Shown one piece after another: positions 33,316 through 46,714 of a DNA stretch of 64,000 bases (the stretch's first letter is position 1; each line of letters opens with the position of its first letter). A model generated the notes under the pieces. That model was not told the origin of the DNA and did not search any database. It saw only the letters and a list, made by a program, of their open reading frames with translations. The translations under genes were made by a program, and so were the position numbers. The stretch comes from Chrysomallon squamiferum (Eukaryota > Mollusca > Gastropoda > Neomphalida > Peltospiridae). The stretch covers positions 13,129,415 through 13,193,414 of the forward strand of contig CM022679.1 of assembly GCA_012295275.1 (NCBI GenBank), written 5' to 3'.

Positions 33316-35212
33316 TGGTGTTTGTTGTGGAACCACTAAACTTAATGACTAGTTGATGGAATTAGTCTGTCAGAGATGTGCAGATTACAGAATGTAGAAG
33401 ACACTGAAAAATCAAAACATCTTTCAGGAAATGTTCCTTACCAGCATCTTTTTACTTTGAACATTCTTTTTATATTTGAATCAGATGATACTGCTTGCTA
33501 AAAAATCTGTATTGAAGGTGATACGTTTGAGGGATTGGTCTGTTCTTCTGACTGTATTTTTTCTAGATCACTTAATGGAAGAAAATGACTCTGTATCTAC
33601 TATCTAAGCTTAAGACAGAAAAATGTGACTGTTGTTTATTCTACTTGTTCGCTGTTTTCTTCTCAGGTCAGAAGTTCTGCTTGTTCTAAAAATTTCTAAA
33701 CTCATTAATAGTCTTGTGAGATTTGTCACTATTGTTCACTGTTTCTTTACTGTTTTTAATGATTGTATGAAAGAATTGTAGAAATGTTGCTGTTATACAT
33801 ATGTTTCCTGGGAAGCTTTCTTTCAAAGCATCACTGATAATACTGAAATAGTCATAAGGATGTAGAATGTAACAGAACTGCTATGGTTGTTATTCTGTGT
33901 CAATAGATCGCTAATCTTCACTACAATTTAAAGATGCTCGAAATCTTAGTCAGCTTTTTTGTGTCTGTTAACAAAATTTGTTAGTGTCAGAATAGTTTAT
34001 TTAAATTCTCTAGTGAATTCAGTGAAAATAAATTGTAGTAGTGAGAAAGATTGTATGTCTACTAATTTCAATGAAAATAAATCTCACATGCACAACTAAT
34101 CTGTTGCATAGAACTACAAGTTTATAGGGAATCACTAGATAAGCAATTATGTTTAACATGAAAAATACATCATTGGTATTTTTTAAAAATAGCATGTTCT
34201 GCACTTTGATGTGTTAAATTGCTTTTCTTTTTTATAGTAAAAAATAAGTGTTAGTCTCAGAAAATCAGAACTGACAACTGATGTCTGAATGAAAAATCAT
34301 TGGGAGTTTTTCACAGGAAATTCTTTTTTCCATTTAAAAAAACAAAAAAAAAAAAAAAAACATTCAGCAATATGACTGGATATAAATTTTGACATTAAGT
34401 TTGGTTTAGTAATTATATATTTTTATAATATCAAGCATATGGTTTACCTTTTCATAAAATGAAAGTAAATGGCTGTTCCCAAATGTTTTGTAATCAAAAC
34501 CATGACTACATTTGAGTTAAACCTCAGGTTAATTTTCTTTTTATTACGTTAAATAATTACACCAATTTCTCAGCATAAAGTAATAACAAAATATTTTTGG
34601 TGTAAATAGGATCCTAAAAGAAGAATCTGTGTTATAGTATATACCAATAAATATAACACACTGACTGTAAATTAGTAATGTTCACTTCAATCTGAACTCT
34701 GCACTATATCCAAACATTTTAAATCTAAATGTGGAATTTAGCTGCACCTTTTGTTATAACTAAGACTGGTAGGTCCATTAGGCAGTTAGGTTGAAAATGA
34801 TTATAAGAAATCAGGGCATTAATTTATGAATTTTTTTTTTGTTTTTTTTTTTTTGTAAATAGGTTTCTTGTAAAGAAATGTGTACTGAAAATATATTCTT
34901 TCATAAAAATGATATGCTAAATGTTCACAGGACAGATGGGTTAAAACTAATTTTAATTTTATTTATTTATTTATTTAATTTTTTTTTTTTTCTGTCTGTT
35001 TTATTTTCAGAAATATTACAGTTAGTTTCTGTTTATGAGGATAGAATTACACCACTAACTAAACTGTTCAGACTTGAGGAACATTTATATCATAATTAAA
35101 GAGAATTTTATTGTCATTGCGAGGGGAAAATATAATTGAAAATTTTTTGCTCAAACATTTCTTATTTCTTTTTTTTTTCTTTTTATTATTTTTTTGGTTT
35201 ATTTATTTATTG

Positions 35213-35266
<54 letters not shown>

Positions 35267-35734
35267 TGTTGTTTATTCATTGCCAATGACTTTTAAAACA
35301 TGTATTTGTAAAATTTACACTAATTGTTGACAATAAAAAAATTTGTAAATGGTTTATTATCATAGTTGGTTCTTTGAATTTTTAATTTTTTTTTTTATTG
35401 TTTATTTAACAACTATGTATAAAAAATTGTTTTATTAAACAAACAAATGTGTGTATATATATATATATACGATGTATTACATTTTTTTTCTTTTTTTTTT
35501 TTTTTTTTTTTTTTGACACTCCACTTTAAAGTATTAAATATCTTGTGATTTTAAACTTCTCAAACTCCTAACATTGGTTAAAGGATATTAGTTGTATCAA
35601 AGGTACATTCTGATACAAACTGTATTCAGAGATAATACATTTTTGTAAAATAAAAATTATTAATATGCATAAGTTTTGGGTTTTTTTTTTTTGTTGTTCT
35701 TCTTCGTTTGACATGAGATACAAATACTTAAAAT
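33316..35734. other. MAD2L1 3' flank up to the tandem array
   Basis: Probably includes the rest of the MAD2L1 3' UTR (AATAAA at 34027-34032 among others). No other gene seen. Short A- and T-runs, a TTA array (35213-35266), a TA tract (35455-35469) and a T-run (35481-35514) are present. Confidence 0.5.
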
Positions 35735-35947
35735 TATTGTGCAAGAGTTCGTATACAGGTAACCGATAAAAGCACTGTGTGAACCATAAATTAATTTAGC
35801 ATTCCGATTTCATTTTATTATTATGGTTTATTAACAGCGGTTAATCTTCACATGTCCCGTGATACATGACGCGCAAACAATATTAAGAATTAACGTGAGT
35901 AATAAATCAGTATTATCAAGTACTATTAAAAAAAAAAAAAAAAAAAA

Positions 35948-36009
<62 letters not shown>

Positions 36010-36095
36010 TGGTTACTTATGCGCATGGGCAGACTAATTACCAAACCATGTGACCAACATAACACTGTTGTGACAACAAAGTTATTTTTAGCATC

Positions 36096-36475
36096 TAACG
36101 TCATCAAGGGTATAAAAGGACCGCGCGTCCGCCCAACCGACGGAACTGCCCAGCTCGCACCCGCGGAAAGTCGTTCACCATGACGGACTGGAAGTGGGTG
36201 CTGTCTCGTGTTAAGATATTTTCCTTTTTGGTTCACAATTACGCTTACTTCGTTATTTCCTGAGATGTTCGAATCTTAGGACCCGTTCCCGGTTCTCGGA
36301 GACCACGCCCGTCAGCGGCCCTGCAATCGCAGTTTTAACTGTGCTAAAGGGTTGGGTGTGTGATCTGGGGACCTCAGACGTTGTACATTGGCCGCTGGGT
36401 GGATTCGAATACCCCAGTGCCGAGTAGTGCAGTCTTTGAGGTCCCTGGTGTATTTCTACGCGTCTACTATGAAAG
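36096..36475 (+). promoter_or_regulatory. Promoter and putative first exon, unit 1
   Basis: CRE-like TAACGTCA (36096; one mismatch, unlike the perfect palindrome of units 2-6), TATAAAA at 36111, ATG with A at -3 at 36180, and donor AAAG|GTAAGT after 36475. The ATG opens a 27-codon frame because this copy has five Ts in the T-run. The late ATG before the donor reads ATGAAAG here instead of ATGGAAG. Confidence 0.6.
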
Positions 36476-39400
36476 GTAAGTTCGTTTATTTAGAAAGTAA
36501 TTCTCTTCACATTCAGTATTAATTACTGCGTGACCTATATTATATGTGAGAATGATGATGGCGCTTATTTACTTATTATTATTATTGTTATTATTAAGAC
36601 GACGACGAAGAAGAAACGACAACGAAATTGATTCAGGTAAATATTGCAATAATGTTTCACACAGAATTAAAATAGAATCGTGGAGGTATTGCACAATCAC
36701 AATGCAAGTTCAAAGTCCAAAGCTAGTGATAATGACTCGGTGTAAAAGATATTAACAAGGTTTTAATTTTAACTATTTATTAAAAAACGAAACAAAAGTT
36801 TACGTAAGCGGATGATAATATTAGCTTTCGGCTGTGTGTAACCTCTAACCAACAAAAAAAAATAATATTAATATAACGAAATTTGGTGATTGTTTTTTTA
36901 GATGATGATGATAATTATTATTATTAAAAAATGAAACAGGATTTTTCTCAAACTTTATTAATATATTTAGAATAAAGTACTTTACAAACGTGTGACTAAC
37001 AGGTAAGTGACAAGTGTGTAATTTAAAATATTGAAAAGTGATCGAAAAATTCTTTGTCGACGGATAAGGTAAGTATATTTTTTTAACTTTGTATTTTGCT
37101 AAGCGAATCGAGTGGGAGTTGTGTACCAAAGGGAAAACATCTTTTCACGAGACAGCATTCAAGTCTGGACCTGCATGTTGATCGACTTGCTGAGAAATGA
37201 ACACGACTTGTTATGAAAATGTTAATAAAAACAATAAATAAAACAGGTATCTGTGTATTACATATGTTTTAAAAATAAATGAACGATAATTTATGTGGTT
37301 TTAGCTGTTTCAAGTTATTAGACGTCATAGTCAAGTATCTGACATATTCAGTTATATCGTAAATTTATGGCATAGATCATTGAAAATGGTGTTTCATTTC
37401 TTCGTCGAATTAAACTTAGTATTCTACTTTGACTTTCTAATTTAGAACCCAAAACACAAACCACGATAATTTATTGTATTTTATTTAATCATAGGTATGT
37501 ATTTATAAAAAAACAAAACAAACATAACTTTAAAAATATCTTTCACTATCCTGCAAATATTACTTTTTCTTTTTTACATGAAGTTTAAATTATTTGTTAC
37601 GTGCCATATACTACTGAACGAAAATAAATAGAACTTAATTTTGTAAAATTAATTTTTCATTCATTAATTCTGAAGAAGGAAATGAGCCCACCTAGTACAG
37701 GAACTTTATATTTTATTTTTATTTTTATTTTATTTTATTTTATTTTTTTTTTGAAGACCGTAACTACAAACAAATAAAATAAATCACGATACAAAACATA
37801 AGCGCTTCAGGAAAAATAACCAATATAAATGTGTTAAAAATACTAAACGCCTAAGATAATTAAAATTAAAACATAGTAAGTAAAACTGTATGCCTCTCCA
37901 CCATGATTAAATTCAAAAGAAAACAAAATCCACCCAATATGTTGTAATCGACTGCTGTTTGAGAAAAGTAGGATTTGAAATACTATACAGTAACGTCAAA
38001 CAAAGATAATTCAAACGTCGATTTCTCGGATACTCGATTTATTGAACCGAAAGTTAGCATTGATGACCTTCGAATATTCAAAAGTGAATAAATCCAAAAA
38101 CTTTATATCTCAAAGTCGCTTTCCTGATCGAGAAAATAGATTTAATAGAAATTAGCCTTCGAAAACTCGAAGTGCTGGAATGGTCACGCTATTGTTTCAC
38201 TTGGTAAATACAAAACAATGAGTCGTTGATTATCCGGAACGAAATACGCCTACCTCGGTCGTCATGTGTTTTTACACAAAGCACTTTCGTTGTTTAGCTG
38301 ATAAAGTTTACTGATTGATGTTTGTTTTGCTTACAAATGAATGTATCGCGTCAAACATGCTGTTTGCTGTTTAAATGCCAATTATTATGAAAGACCGGGG
38401 AATCTGGTGGACCCGGCAACGGAGATAGGGTGGGGTGGAGGAATAGCCAGATGGGTTAACAAACAAAAGTTCTGCTGTCATGTTATCCAAAAGGACCCGA
38501 CAGTGGAGTTTTAACCGCATTGGAAACACAAAGCAGAGGCGTGAAAAGAAAGTTGGCGATGAAAAATACTGAGACAAATTCAAAGGGTTAATGGAGGTTA
38601 AAGCCGGTATATAAATATATAAACTGCTAAGGAAAACCATAAGTGGTCAAATACTTTATTACTATGGATTAAAAAGAAATAATCAATTCAAGAAGATTAT
38701 TTAACGTTTGGTCATAAAGTAAAAACGCGAGAACTGGAGAAATATGTGACCGCAACTTTGAAATGATTATAAAATGCAAGGGGATAAAAAATACTCTTTA
38801 GTAATGCCGTTTTTGTCGTTCCAAACACCCAGCTTAAAGAGCATGACGATAATGTCGTCCCCCAACATATGTGTGTGTGAATATTACAAACATACAGATC
38901 AATATTAAATGTGTATAGTCTTTTGAAAACAGTTTCTCTATATTATGTTAATCGTCCTCCAACATGAATATAAATCGTATATCAGAATGAGGCACATTAA
39001 AAAATATAGGGACTTATTTATTTATTTAATAAAATTACTCAATAAGAAAAGATAATTATTTATATAAATAATATTAATCACCCCAAAACAACAGTTAAAC
39101 ATTTTAATCCTAGCACAAAGCCAAGTTTTTACAGTTAATCTCACTACTTCATACAGCTATGGTGGAAATGGGAGATTATAATAAAATAAAATAGTGAGAT
39201 ACATATGTTGAATTAGTTAACAAAAAAGTCTGAAATTTTATTATCTACACTCTCACTGCTAAAACGAGCACTTACACCAACGAAATATGCTCGAGGTCTT
39301 GTAAAACAAAAACGCAAGCAGACGGTGCTGTGAAATTTACGTTACAGTGCCAGAAATATATAAAATTATAAAAATGTGTTATTTGAAGGGTCTTTACTGA

Positions 39401-39916
39401 AGCTAATCTGTGTGTGAGTATGTGTCGGTACACACACAATCGCATACATTCATATACACAAACACATGATTATACACATAATATATACACACATGTCATG
39501 GGTTCGAAAACTTTTTCCACACTATGAATGTGTGTTGTGGTGTCTATATATATATATAGATATACTTGATAAAAGTTCTTTGGGAAATACAAATCAAATG
39601 AACAGCACTATTCAAACATTAAATAAGATATCGTAATATACTACAGTACACAGCACAAACGTTTTAAGTGAAATTATTTTACAGATATAAACATCTGAAA
39701 CTTCAAATTTGATTTTCTATGATTTTTTCAAATCAACAGTTTTTGAAATTTTGCTCTTGGGGAATGGTTGGCCCTCTTTCTCCCCATCTAACTTGCCACT
39801 GGGCTTCAATAATATCAAGACAGAACAAAAAAATATATATTTTTTTTAATTAAATTAACCTGTAATCTCTTTTTGGGAGGGTTATTGTCGATAGTAAAAA
39901 TTCATCTTTATTCTAG

Positions 39917-39987
39917 GTTTTATCTGTGTGATAGCGAAAGCCTCTGTAGGAATGGCGAAGATGAAAATGACTGTGGTATATTACCAA
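39917..39987 (+). CDS. Half LDLa exon, unit 1 (partial)
   Basis: 71 bp between TTATTCTAG and GTATGTTA. It encodes only the C-terminal half of an LDL-receptor class A repeat (LCDSES, CRNGEDENDCG), i.e. the last three cysteines. The acceptor side is phase 2 while the donor is phase 1, so it cannot replace a full exon in frame. Probably a 5'-truncated exon copy. Confidence 0.5.
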
Positions 39988-40231
39988 GTATGTTATCTTT
40001 ATGTATGTATATGACTGGTATCTCTGTACATATGTATGTGTGTTTATATATGTATGTATGTCTGTATGTATGTGTCTGTGTATTAATGTGTGTATGTATG
40101 AATGTATGTATGTGCATGCATATGTATTTATGTATGTGTGTGAGTGAAAAATAACTTGTGTGAAGTATATCATCATCATCATCATCATCATCATTATTAT
40201 TATTATTATTATTATTATTTTCTTTATTCAG

Positions 40232-40363
40232 ATTCACATTACTGTAATCCTGGGGTTTTTCTGTGCAAAAGCAACCATACCTGTATCTCCAACCTGTATG
40301 TGTGTGATGGCAAAAGTCATTGTAGGAATCGCGAAGATGAAAATGACTTTGGTATATTACCAA
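40232..40363 (+). CDS. LDLa domain exon, unit 1 copy a (Cys6 lost)
   Basis: 132 bp, acceptor TTTATTCAG, donor GTATGT, phase 1 at both ends. It encodes YCNPGVFLCKSNHTC, CDGKSHC and then EDENDFG: the sixth cysteine is Phe and GNG is RNR. LDLa modules need three disulphides and a calcium site, so this copy should not fold normally. Directly preceded by an ATC/TTA microsatellite. Confidence 0.65.
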
Positions 40364-40544
40364 GTATGTTATCTTTATGTATGTATATGACTGGTATCTC
40401 TGTACATATGTATGTGTGTTTATATATGTATGTATGTCTGTATGTATGTGTATGTGTATTAATGTGTGTATGTATGAATGTATGTGTGTGCATGCATATG
40501 TATTTATGTATGTGTGTGAGTGAAAAATAACTTGTGTGAAGTAT

Positions 40545-40582
<38 letters not shown>

Positions 40583-40619
40583 TATTATTATTATTATTAT
40601 TATTATTTTCTTTATTCAG

Positions 40620-40751
40620 ATTCACATTACTGTAATCCTGGGTTTTTTCTGTGCAAAAGCAACCATACCTGTATCTCCAACCTGTATGTGTGTGATGGCA
40701 AAAGCCACTGTGGGAATGGTGAAGATGAAAATGACTGTGGTATATTACCAA
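40620..40751 (+). CDS. LDLa domain exon, unit 1 copy b (intact)
   Basis: 132 bp, phase 1-1, with all six cysteines: YCNPGFFLCKSNHTC then CDGKSHCGNGEDENDCG. Spacing fits the LDLa pattern of extracellular ligand-binding repeats. At the calcium site the Asp-Glu pair near the end is kept, while two other usual Asp positions are His and Asn. The LDLa fold is established for this pattern; what gene it belongs to is unknown. Confidence 0.72.
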
Positions 40752-40984
40752 GTATGTTATCTTTATGTATGTGCGTGTATGAATGTGTGTGAATATATAT
40801 ATACATTAATGTAGTTTTATTTGTGCATGAGCGTATGTATGTATACGAGTTGTGTCTATGTATATATATATATATATGTTTGTTTACCTATATATGTATG
40901 TGTCTATGTATTAATGTTTGTTTGTATGAGTTGATGTGTGTCCGTGCATATGTATTTGTGTATGTGTGTGAGTGGAAAATAACT

Positions 40985-41010
40985 TGAAAATGACTTTGGT
41001 ATATTACCAA
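40985..41010 (+). pseudogene. Relic of an LDLa exon 3' end, unit 1
   Basis: 26 bp identical to the last bases of the Cys6-lost exon (GAAAATGACTTTGGTATATT and the donor), set in TGTA-rich intron sequence. It carries the same TTT mutation as copy a, so it derives from that copy. Confidence 0.65.
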
Positions 41011-42270
41011 GTATGTTATATTTATGTATGTGCGTGTATGAATGTGTGTGAATATATGGATACATTAATGTAGTTTCATTTATGCATGAGCGTATGTATG
41101 TATATGAGTTGTGTCCATGTATATACATATATATGTGTGTGTGTGTGTGTGTGTGTCTGTGTGTTTATCTATGTGTGCATGTGTCTATGTATTAATGTCT
41201 GTATGTATTAGTTGATGTGTGTGCGTGCATATGTATTTAAGTATGTGCGTGAATGAAAAATAACAAGTGTGAAGTATATTCGTGTGTATCTATGTTTGTG
41301 TGATATGCATGTGTGTCTATAATGTATAAACTCTGGTTAAAACTCAATTGTCTGTTTGTATCTCTAACTCTTTGTTTGTCTTAAATCTCCTTCTCCGTCT
41401 TTCTGTCTGTCTCTGTATATCTGTCTCAGTTTGAATATACCTTTTAACATCCTCTTACACCAAATCACACATATAGACAAACGCATGCGCGCGCACACAC
41501 ACACACACACGCACGAATAAACATCATGTGGAAGTACGCTGATCGATCCCCACTGGGTGATTACAGCGGCGCATTGCTTTGAATCGTAAGTACAAAGATT
41601 CAGTTAAAATTCAGAACAAGTGTTAGCGATGTTCTAACATTATAAAAACAATCTAATGGTAAATGAATATTTGAGAACTGTTATTATTTATTATGAACTG
41701 ATATACTGTATATTTTCTGCGTTCCATCCATTTTTTTTTTTTTTTTTTTTTTATAATGAAATTCATTTTATTTTTTGAAATTTGATCTAGCAGTATGATT
41801 AAATTATCCGATCTAGTTAAGACCTGAATCCATTACTAATTATTTTTAATTATGAAAAGGAAATTTTTAAAATAAAATAATGTCTTCTTCTTCTTGATTT
41901 ATCAATTCATTATCCCTACAGAACCGAAAATCCATTGTGCAAGAGTTAGTATATCGAAAATAGCATACATTGTGCAAACCATACATTAATTTAGCATTCT
42001 GTTTTCATTTTATTATTACACTTCATTAACAGCGGTTAATCTTCGTGGTGTCCAGTGATCCATGAGGCGGAAACAATATTAAGAATTAACGTGAGTAATA
42101 AATCAGTTTTATCAAGTACTATTAAAAAACAACAACAACAAGAAAAATAATAAAGGTGGTTACTTATGCGCATGGGCAGACTAATTAGCACACCAGGTGA
42201 CTTGGCTTATCTCCAGTAGCGCCTGTTACCAACATAACACTGTCATGACAACAAATCTATTTTTAGCATC

Positions 42271-42649
42271 TGACGTCATCAAGGGTATAAAAGGACCGGG
42301 CGACCGCCCAATCGACGGAACTGCCCAGCTCGCACCCGCGGAAAGTCGTTCACCATGACGGACTGGAAGTGGGTGCTGTCTCGTGTTAAGCTATTTTCCT
42401 TTTGGTTCACAATTACGCTTACTTCGTTATTTCCTGAGATGTTCGAATCTTAGGACCCGTTCCCGGTTCTCGGAGACCACGCCCGTCAGCGGCCCTGCAA
42501 TCGCAGTTTTAACTGCGCTAAAGGGTTGGGTGTGTGATCTGGGGACCTCAGACGTTGTACGTTGGTCGCTGGGTGGATTCGAATACCCCAGTGCCGAGTA
42601 GTTCAGTCTTTGAGGTCCCTGGTATATTTCTACAGGTCTACTATGGAAG
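42271..42649 (+). promoter_or_regulatory. Promoter and putative first exon, unit 2
   Basis: TGACGTCA at 42271, TATAAAA at 42286, ATG at 42355 (CACCATGA), donor GAAG|GTAAGT after 42649. Four Ts in the T-run, so the ATG opens a 32-codon frame: MTDWKWVLSRVK followed by a hydrophobic stretch, like a signal anchor. A 72-codon frame (42383-42601) also stays open but begins at GTG, so I do not call it a gene. Upstream GCGCATGGGC and CTTATCTCC are shared by units 2-6. Confidence 0.62.
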
Positions 42650-42746
42650 GTAAGTTCGTTTATTTAGAAAGTAATTCTGTTCAGACTCAGTATTAATTAC
42701 TGCGTGACCTATATTATATGTGAGAATGATGATGGCGCTTATTTAC

Positions 42747-42777
<31 letters not shown>

Positions 42778-45682
42778 GACGACGACGACGAAGAAGAAAC
42801 AACAACGAAATTGATTCAGGTAAATATTGCAATAATGTTTCACACAGAATTAAAATAGAATCGTCGAGGTATTGCACAATCACAATGCAAGTTCAAAGTC
42901 TAGTGATAATGACTCGGTGTACAAGATATTAACAAGGTTTTAATTTTAACTATTTATTAAAAAACGAAACAAAAGTTTACGTAAGCGGATGATAATATTA
43001 GCTTTCGGCTGTGTGTAACTTCTAACAAACAAACAAAAAATAATAATAAAAAACGAAATTTGGTGATTGTTTTTAGATGATGATAATTATTATTATTAAA
43101 CAATGAAACAGGATTTTTCTCAAACTTTATTAATATATTTAGAATAAAGTACTTTACAAACGTGTGACTAACAGGTAAGTGACAAGTGTGTAATTTAAAA
43201 TATTGAAAAGTGATCGAAAAATTCTTTGTCGACGGATAAGGTAAGTATATTTTTTTAACTTTGTATTTTGCTAAGCGAATCGAGTGGGAGTTGTGTACCA
43301 AAGGGAAAACATCTTTTCACGAGACAGCATTCAAGTCTGGACCTGCATGTTGATCGACTTGCTGAGAAATGAACAGGACTTGTTACGAAAATGTTAATAA
43401 AAACAATAAATGAAACAGGTATCTGTGTATTACACGTTTTAAAAATAAATGAAAGATAATTTATGTGGTTTTAGCTGTTTCAAGTTATTAGACGTCATAG
43501 TCAAGTATCTGACATATTCAGTTATATCGTAAATTTATGGCATAGATCATTGAAAATGGTGTTTCATTTCTTCGTCGAATTAAACTTAGTATTCTACTTT
43601 GACTTTCTAATTTAGAACCCAAAACACAAACCACGATAATTTATTGTATTTTATTTAATCATAGGTATGTATTTATAAAAAAAAAATAACTTTAAAAATG
43701 TCTTTCACTATCCTGCAAATACTACTTTTTTTTTTTTTTTTACATGAAGTTTAAATTATTTGTTACGTGCCATATACTACTGAACGAAAATAAATAGAAC
43801 TTAATTTTGTAAAATTAATTTTTCATTCATTAATTCTGAAGAAGGAAATGAGCCCACCTAGTACAGGAACTTTATATTTTTTTTTTTTTTTTTTTGAAGA
43901 CCGTAACTACAAACAAATAAAATAAATCACGATACAAAACATAAGCGCTTCAGGAAAAATAACCAATATAAATGTGTTAAAAATACTAAACGCCTAAGAT
44001 AATTAAAATTAAAACATAGTAAGTAAAACTGTATGCCTCTCCACCATGATTAAATTCAAAAGAAAACAAAATCCACCCAATATGTTGTAATCGACTGCTG
44101 TTTGAAAAGTAGGATTTGAAATACTATACAGTAACGTCAAACAAAGATAATTCAAACGTCGATTTCTCGGATACTCGATTTATTGAACCGAAAGTTAGCA
44201 TTGATGACCTTCGAATATTCAAAAGTGAATAAATCCAAAACTTTCATATCTCAAAGTCGCTTTCCTGTTCCAGACTACAAGTTTAATAGAAATTAGCCTT
44301 CGAAAACTCGAAGTGCTGGAATGGTCACGCTATTGTTTCAATTGGTAAATACTGAACAATGAGTCGTTGATTATGCGGAACGAAATACGCATGCCTCGGT
44401 CGTTACGTCTTTCTACACAATGCACTTTTGTTGTTTAGCTGATAAACTTCACTGACTAATGTTTGTTTTGCTTACAAATGAGTGTATCGTGTCAAACATG
44501 CTGTTTCCTGTTTAAATGACAGTTACTATGAAAGACCGGGGAGTCTTGTAGACCTGGCAGCGGAGATAGGGTGGGGTGGAGGAATAGCCAGATGGGTTAA
44601 CAAACAAAAGTTCTGCTGTCATGTTATCCAAAAGGACCCGACAGTGGAGGTTTAACCGGATTGGAAACACAAAGCAGAGGCGTGAAAAGAAAGTTGGCGA
44701 TGAAAAATACTGAGACAAATTCAAAGGGTTAATGGAGGTTAAAGCAGGTATATAAATATATAAACTGCTAAGGAAAACCATAAGTGGTCAAATACTTTAT
44801 TACTATGGATTAAAAAGAAATAATCAATTCAAGAAGATTATTTAACGTTTGGTCATAAAGTAAAAACGCGAGAACTGGAGAAATATGTGACCGCAACTTT
44901 GAAATGATTATAAAATGCAAGGGGATAAAAAATACTCTTTAGTAATGCCGCTTTTGACGTTACAAACACCCAGCTTAAAGAGCATGACGATAATGTCGTC
45001 CCCCAACATGTGTGTGTGAATATTACAAACATACAGATCAATATTAAATGTGTATAGTCTTTTGAAAACAGTTTCTCTATATTATGTTAATCGTCCTCCA
45101 ACATGAATATAAATCGTATATCAGAATGAGGCACATTAAAAAATATAGGGACTTATTTATTTATTTAATAAAATTACTCAATAAGAAAAGATAATTATTT
45201 ATATAAATAATATTAATCACCCCAAAACAACAGTTAAAAATTATAATCCTAGCACAAAGCCAAGTTTTTACAGTTAATCTCACTACTTCATACAGGTATG
45301 GTGGAAATGGGAGATTATAATAAAATAAAATAGTGAGATACCTATGTTGAATTAGTTAACAAAAAAGTCTAAAATTATATTATCTACAAAGTTTCACTGC
45401 TAAAATGACCACTTACACCAACGAAATATGCTCGAGGCTTTGTAAAACAAAAACGCTACCAGACGGTGCTGTGAAATTTACGTTACAGTGCCAGAAATAT
45501 ATAAAATTATAAAAATGTATGTTATTTGAAGAGTCTTTACTAAAGCTAATCTGTGTGTGAGTATGTGTCGGTACACACACAATCACATATTTTCATATAC
45601 ACAAACACGTGTTTATATACATAATACATACATACATATCATGGATTCCAAAACTTTCTCCACAATATGAATGTGTGTTGTG

Positions 45683-45731
<49 letters not shown>

Positions 45732-46092
45732 TACATACACACATACATACTTGACAAAGGTCCTTTGGGAAATACAAATCAAATGAACAGCACTATTCAG
45801 ACATTAAATAAGATATCACAATGTACACAGCACAAACGTTTTAAGTGAAATTATTTTACAGATGTAAACATCTGAAACTTCAAATTTGATTTTTTATGAT
45901 TTTTCAAATCAACATTTTTTTAATTTTGCTCTTGGCGAGAGGCTAACCCTCTTTCTCCCCACCTAAATTGCCACTGGCCTTCAATAATATCAAGACAGAA
46001 CAAAAAAATATATATTTTTTTTTTATTAAATTAATCTGTAATATCTTTTTGGGAGGGTTATGGTCGGTAGTAAAAATTCATCTTTATTCTAG

Positions 46093-46163
46093 GTTTTATG
46101 TGTGTGATCGCGAAAGCCACTGTAGGAATGGCGAAGATGAAAATGACTGTGGTATATTACCAA
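46093..46163 (+). CDS. Half LDLa exon, unit 2 (partial)
   Basis: 71 bp after TTATTCTAG. FYVCDRESHCRNGEDENDCG, the last three cysteines intact. Phase 2-1. Same truncation point as in units 1, 3 and 4, so truncation predates the array. Confidence 0.5.
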
Positions 46164-46460
46164 GTATGGCGTCTTTATGTATGTGCGTCTATGAATGTGT
46201 GTGAATATATGTACGTATTAATGTATTTTTATTTGTACATGAGCGGTTTGTATGTATATGACTAGTGCCTCACTATCTATGTATGTGTGTTTATATAGGT
46301 ATGTATGTCTGTATGTATGTGTCTATGTCTTAATGTGTGTATGTATGAATGTATCTGTGTGCGTTCATATCTATTTAAGTATGTGTGTGAGTGAAAAACA
46401 ACTTGTGTGAAGTATATTCGTATGTACGTAAACATTTTGTTATTAAGTGTCTTTTATATT

Positions 46461-46503
<43 letters not shown>

Positions 46504-46647
46504 TTCATTGGAAGTGTTTCTTATTAATAAATTCTTAATATTGTTCATCGCTCGTTTATGAGGATAGCAGACAGTTATTATTATTGTTATTATTAACATT
46601 ATCATTATCATTATCATTATCATTAACATTATCACCATCATCATTAT

Positions 46648-46697
<50 letters not shown>

Positions 46698-46714
46698 CTA
46701 TTTTCTTTATTCAG

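Larger units (their letters stand above)
35735..41920 (+). repeat. Macrosatellite unit 1 (about 6.2 kb)
   Basis: First unit of the array. The left edge is taken where homology with later units begins (TGTGCAAGAG at 35742). Order: A/CAA/TAA simple repeat (35929-36008), promoter/exon block (36096-36475), A/T-rich middle, a GC-richer patch (38380-38640), a GTGTGTGAGTATGTGT hairpin zone (39410), a half LDLa exon, two full LDLa exons, and a conserved 50-bp block ending in a GTAAGT donor (41534-41591). It lacks about 30 bp of proximal promoter present in the others. LDLa exon plus microsatellite is itself duplicated with a 388-bp period. Confidence 0.9.

Noticed and set aside
32969-33352. 127-codon repetitive ORF after MAD2L1
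   Set aside because: It is another frame of the 72-bp minisatellite in the 3' UTR, open only because 72 is divisible by three.
39920-40751. Long minus-strand ORFs rich in His, Tyr, Asn and Asp
   Set aside because: Translations of ATC/TTA and TGTA microsatellites; low complexity, opposite to the LDLa exons.
42560-42600. tRNA-like B box (GGATTCGAATACC) in the promoter block, suggesting a SINE
   Set aside because: The stem around it does not pair like a T arm and no A box at the right distance was found; TATA and CRE point to RNA polymerase II.
42383-42601. 72-codon frame repeated at 51705, 57537 and 60340 as a conserved protein
   Set aside because: It starts at GTG with no in-frame ATG, is preceded by a stop in the same frame, and is broken in units 1 and 3 by the T indel. 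Its similarity between copies is explained by duplication.
43175-43241. Possible exon between ACTAACAG and AAGGTAAGT in each unit
   Set aside because: All three frames contain stops, so it could only be noncoding; a good donor alone is not enough to call it.
42957-43301. Minus-strand 114-118 codon ORF recurring in five units
   Set aside because: Composition is A/T-driven with Asn and Phe runs; the recurrence follows from tandem duplication and the lengths differ by indels. No domain recognised.
44512-44781. Minus-strand 89-codon ORF recurring at 38371 and 53880
   Set aside because: Same reasoning; absent in units 3 and 5 through deletion and altered in unit 6. The GC-richer patch is real but I see no coding signature.
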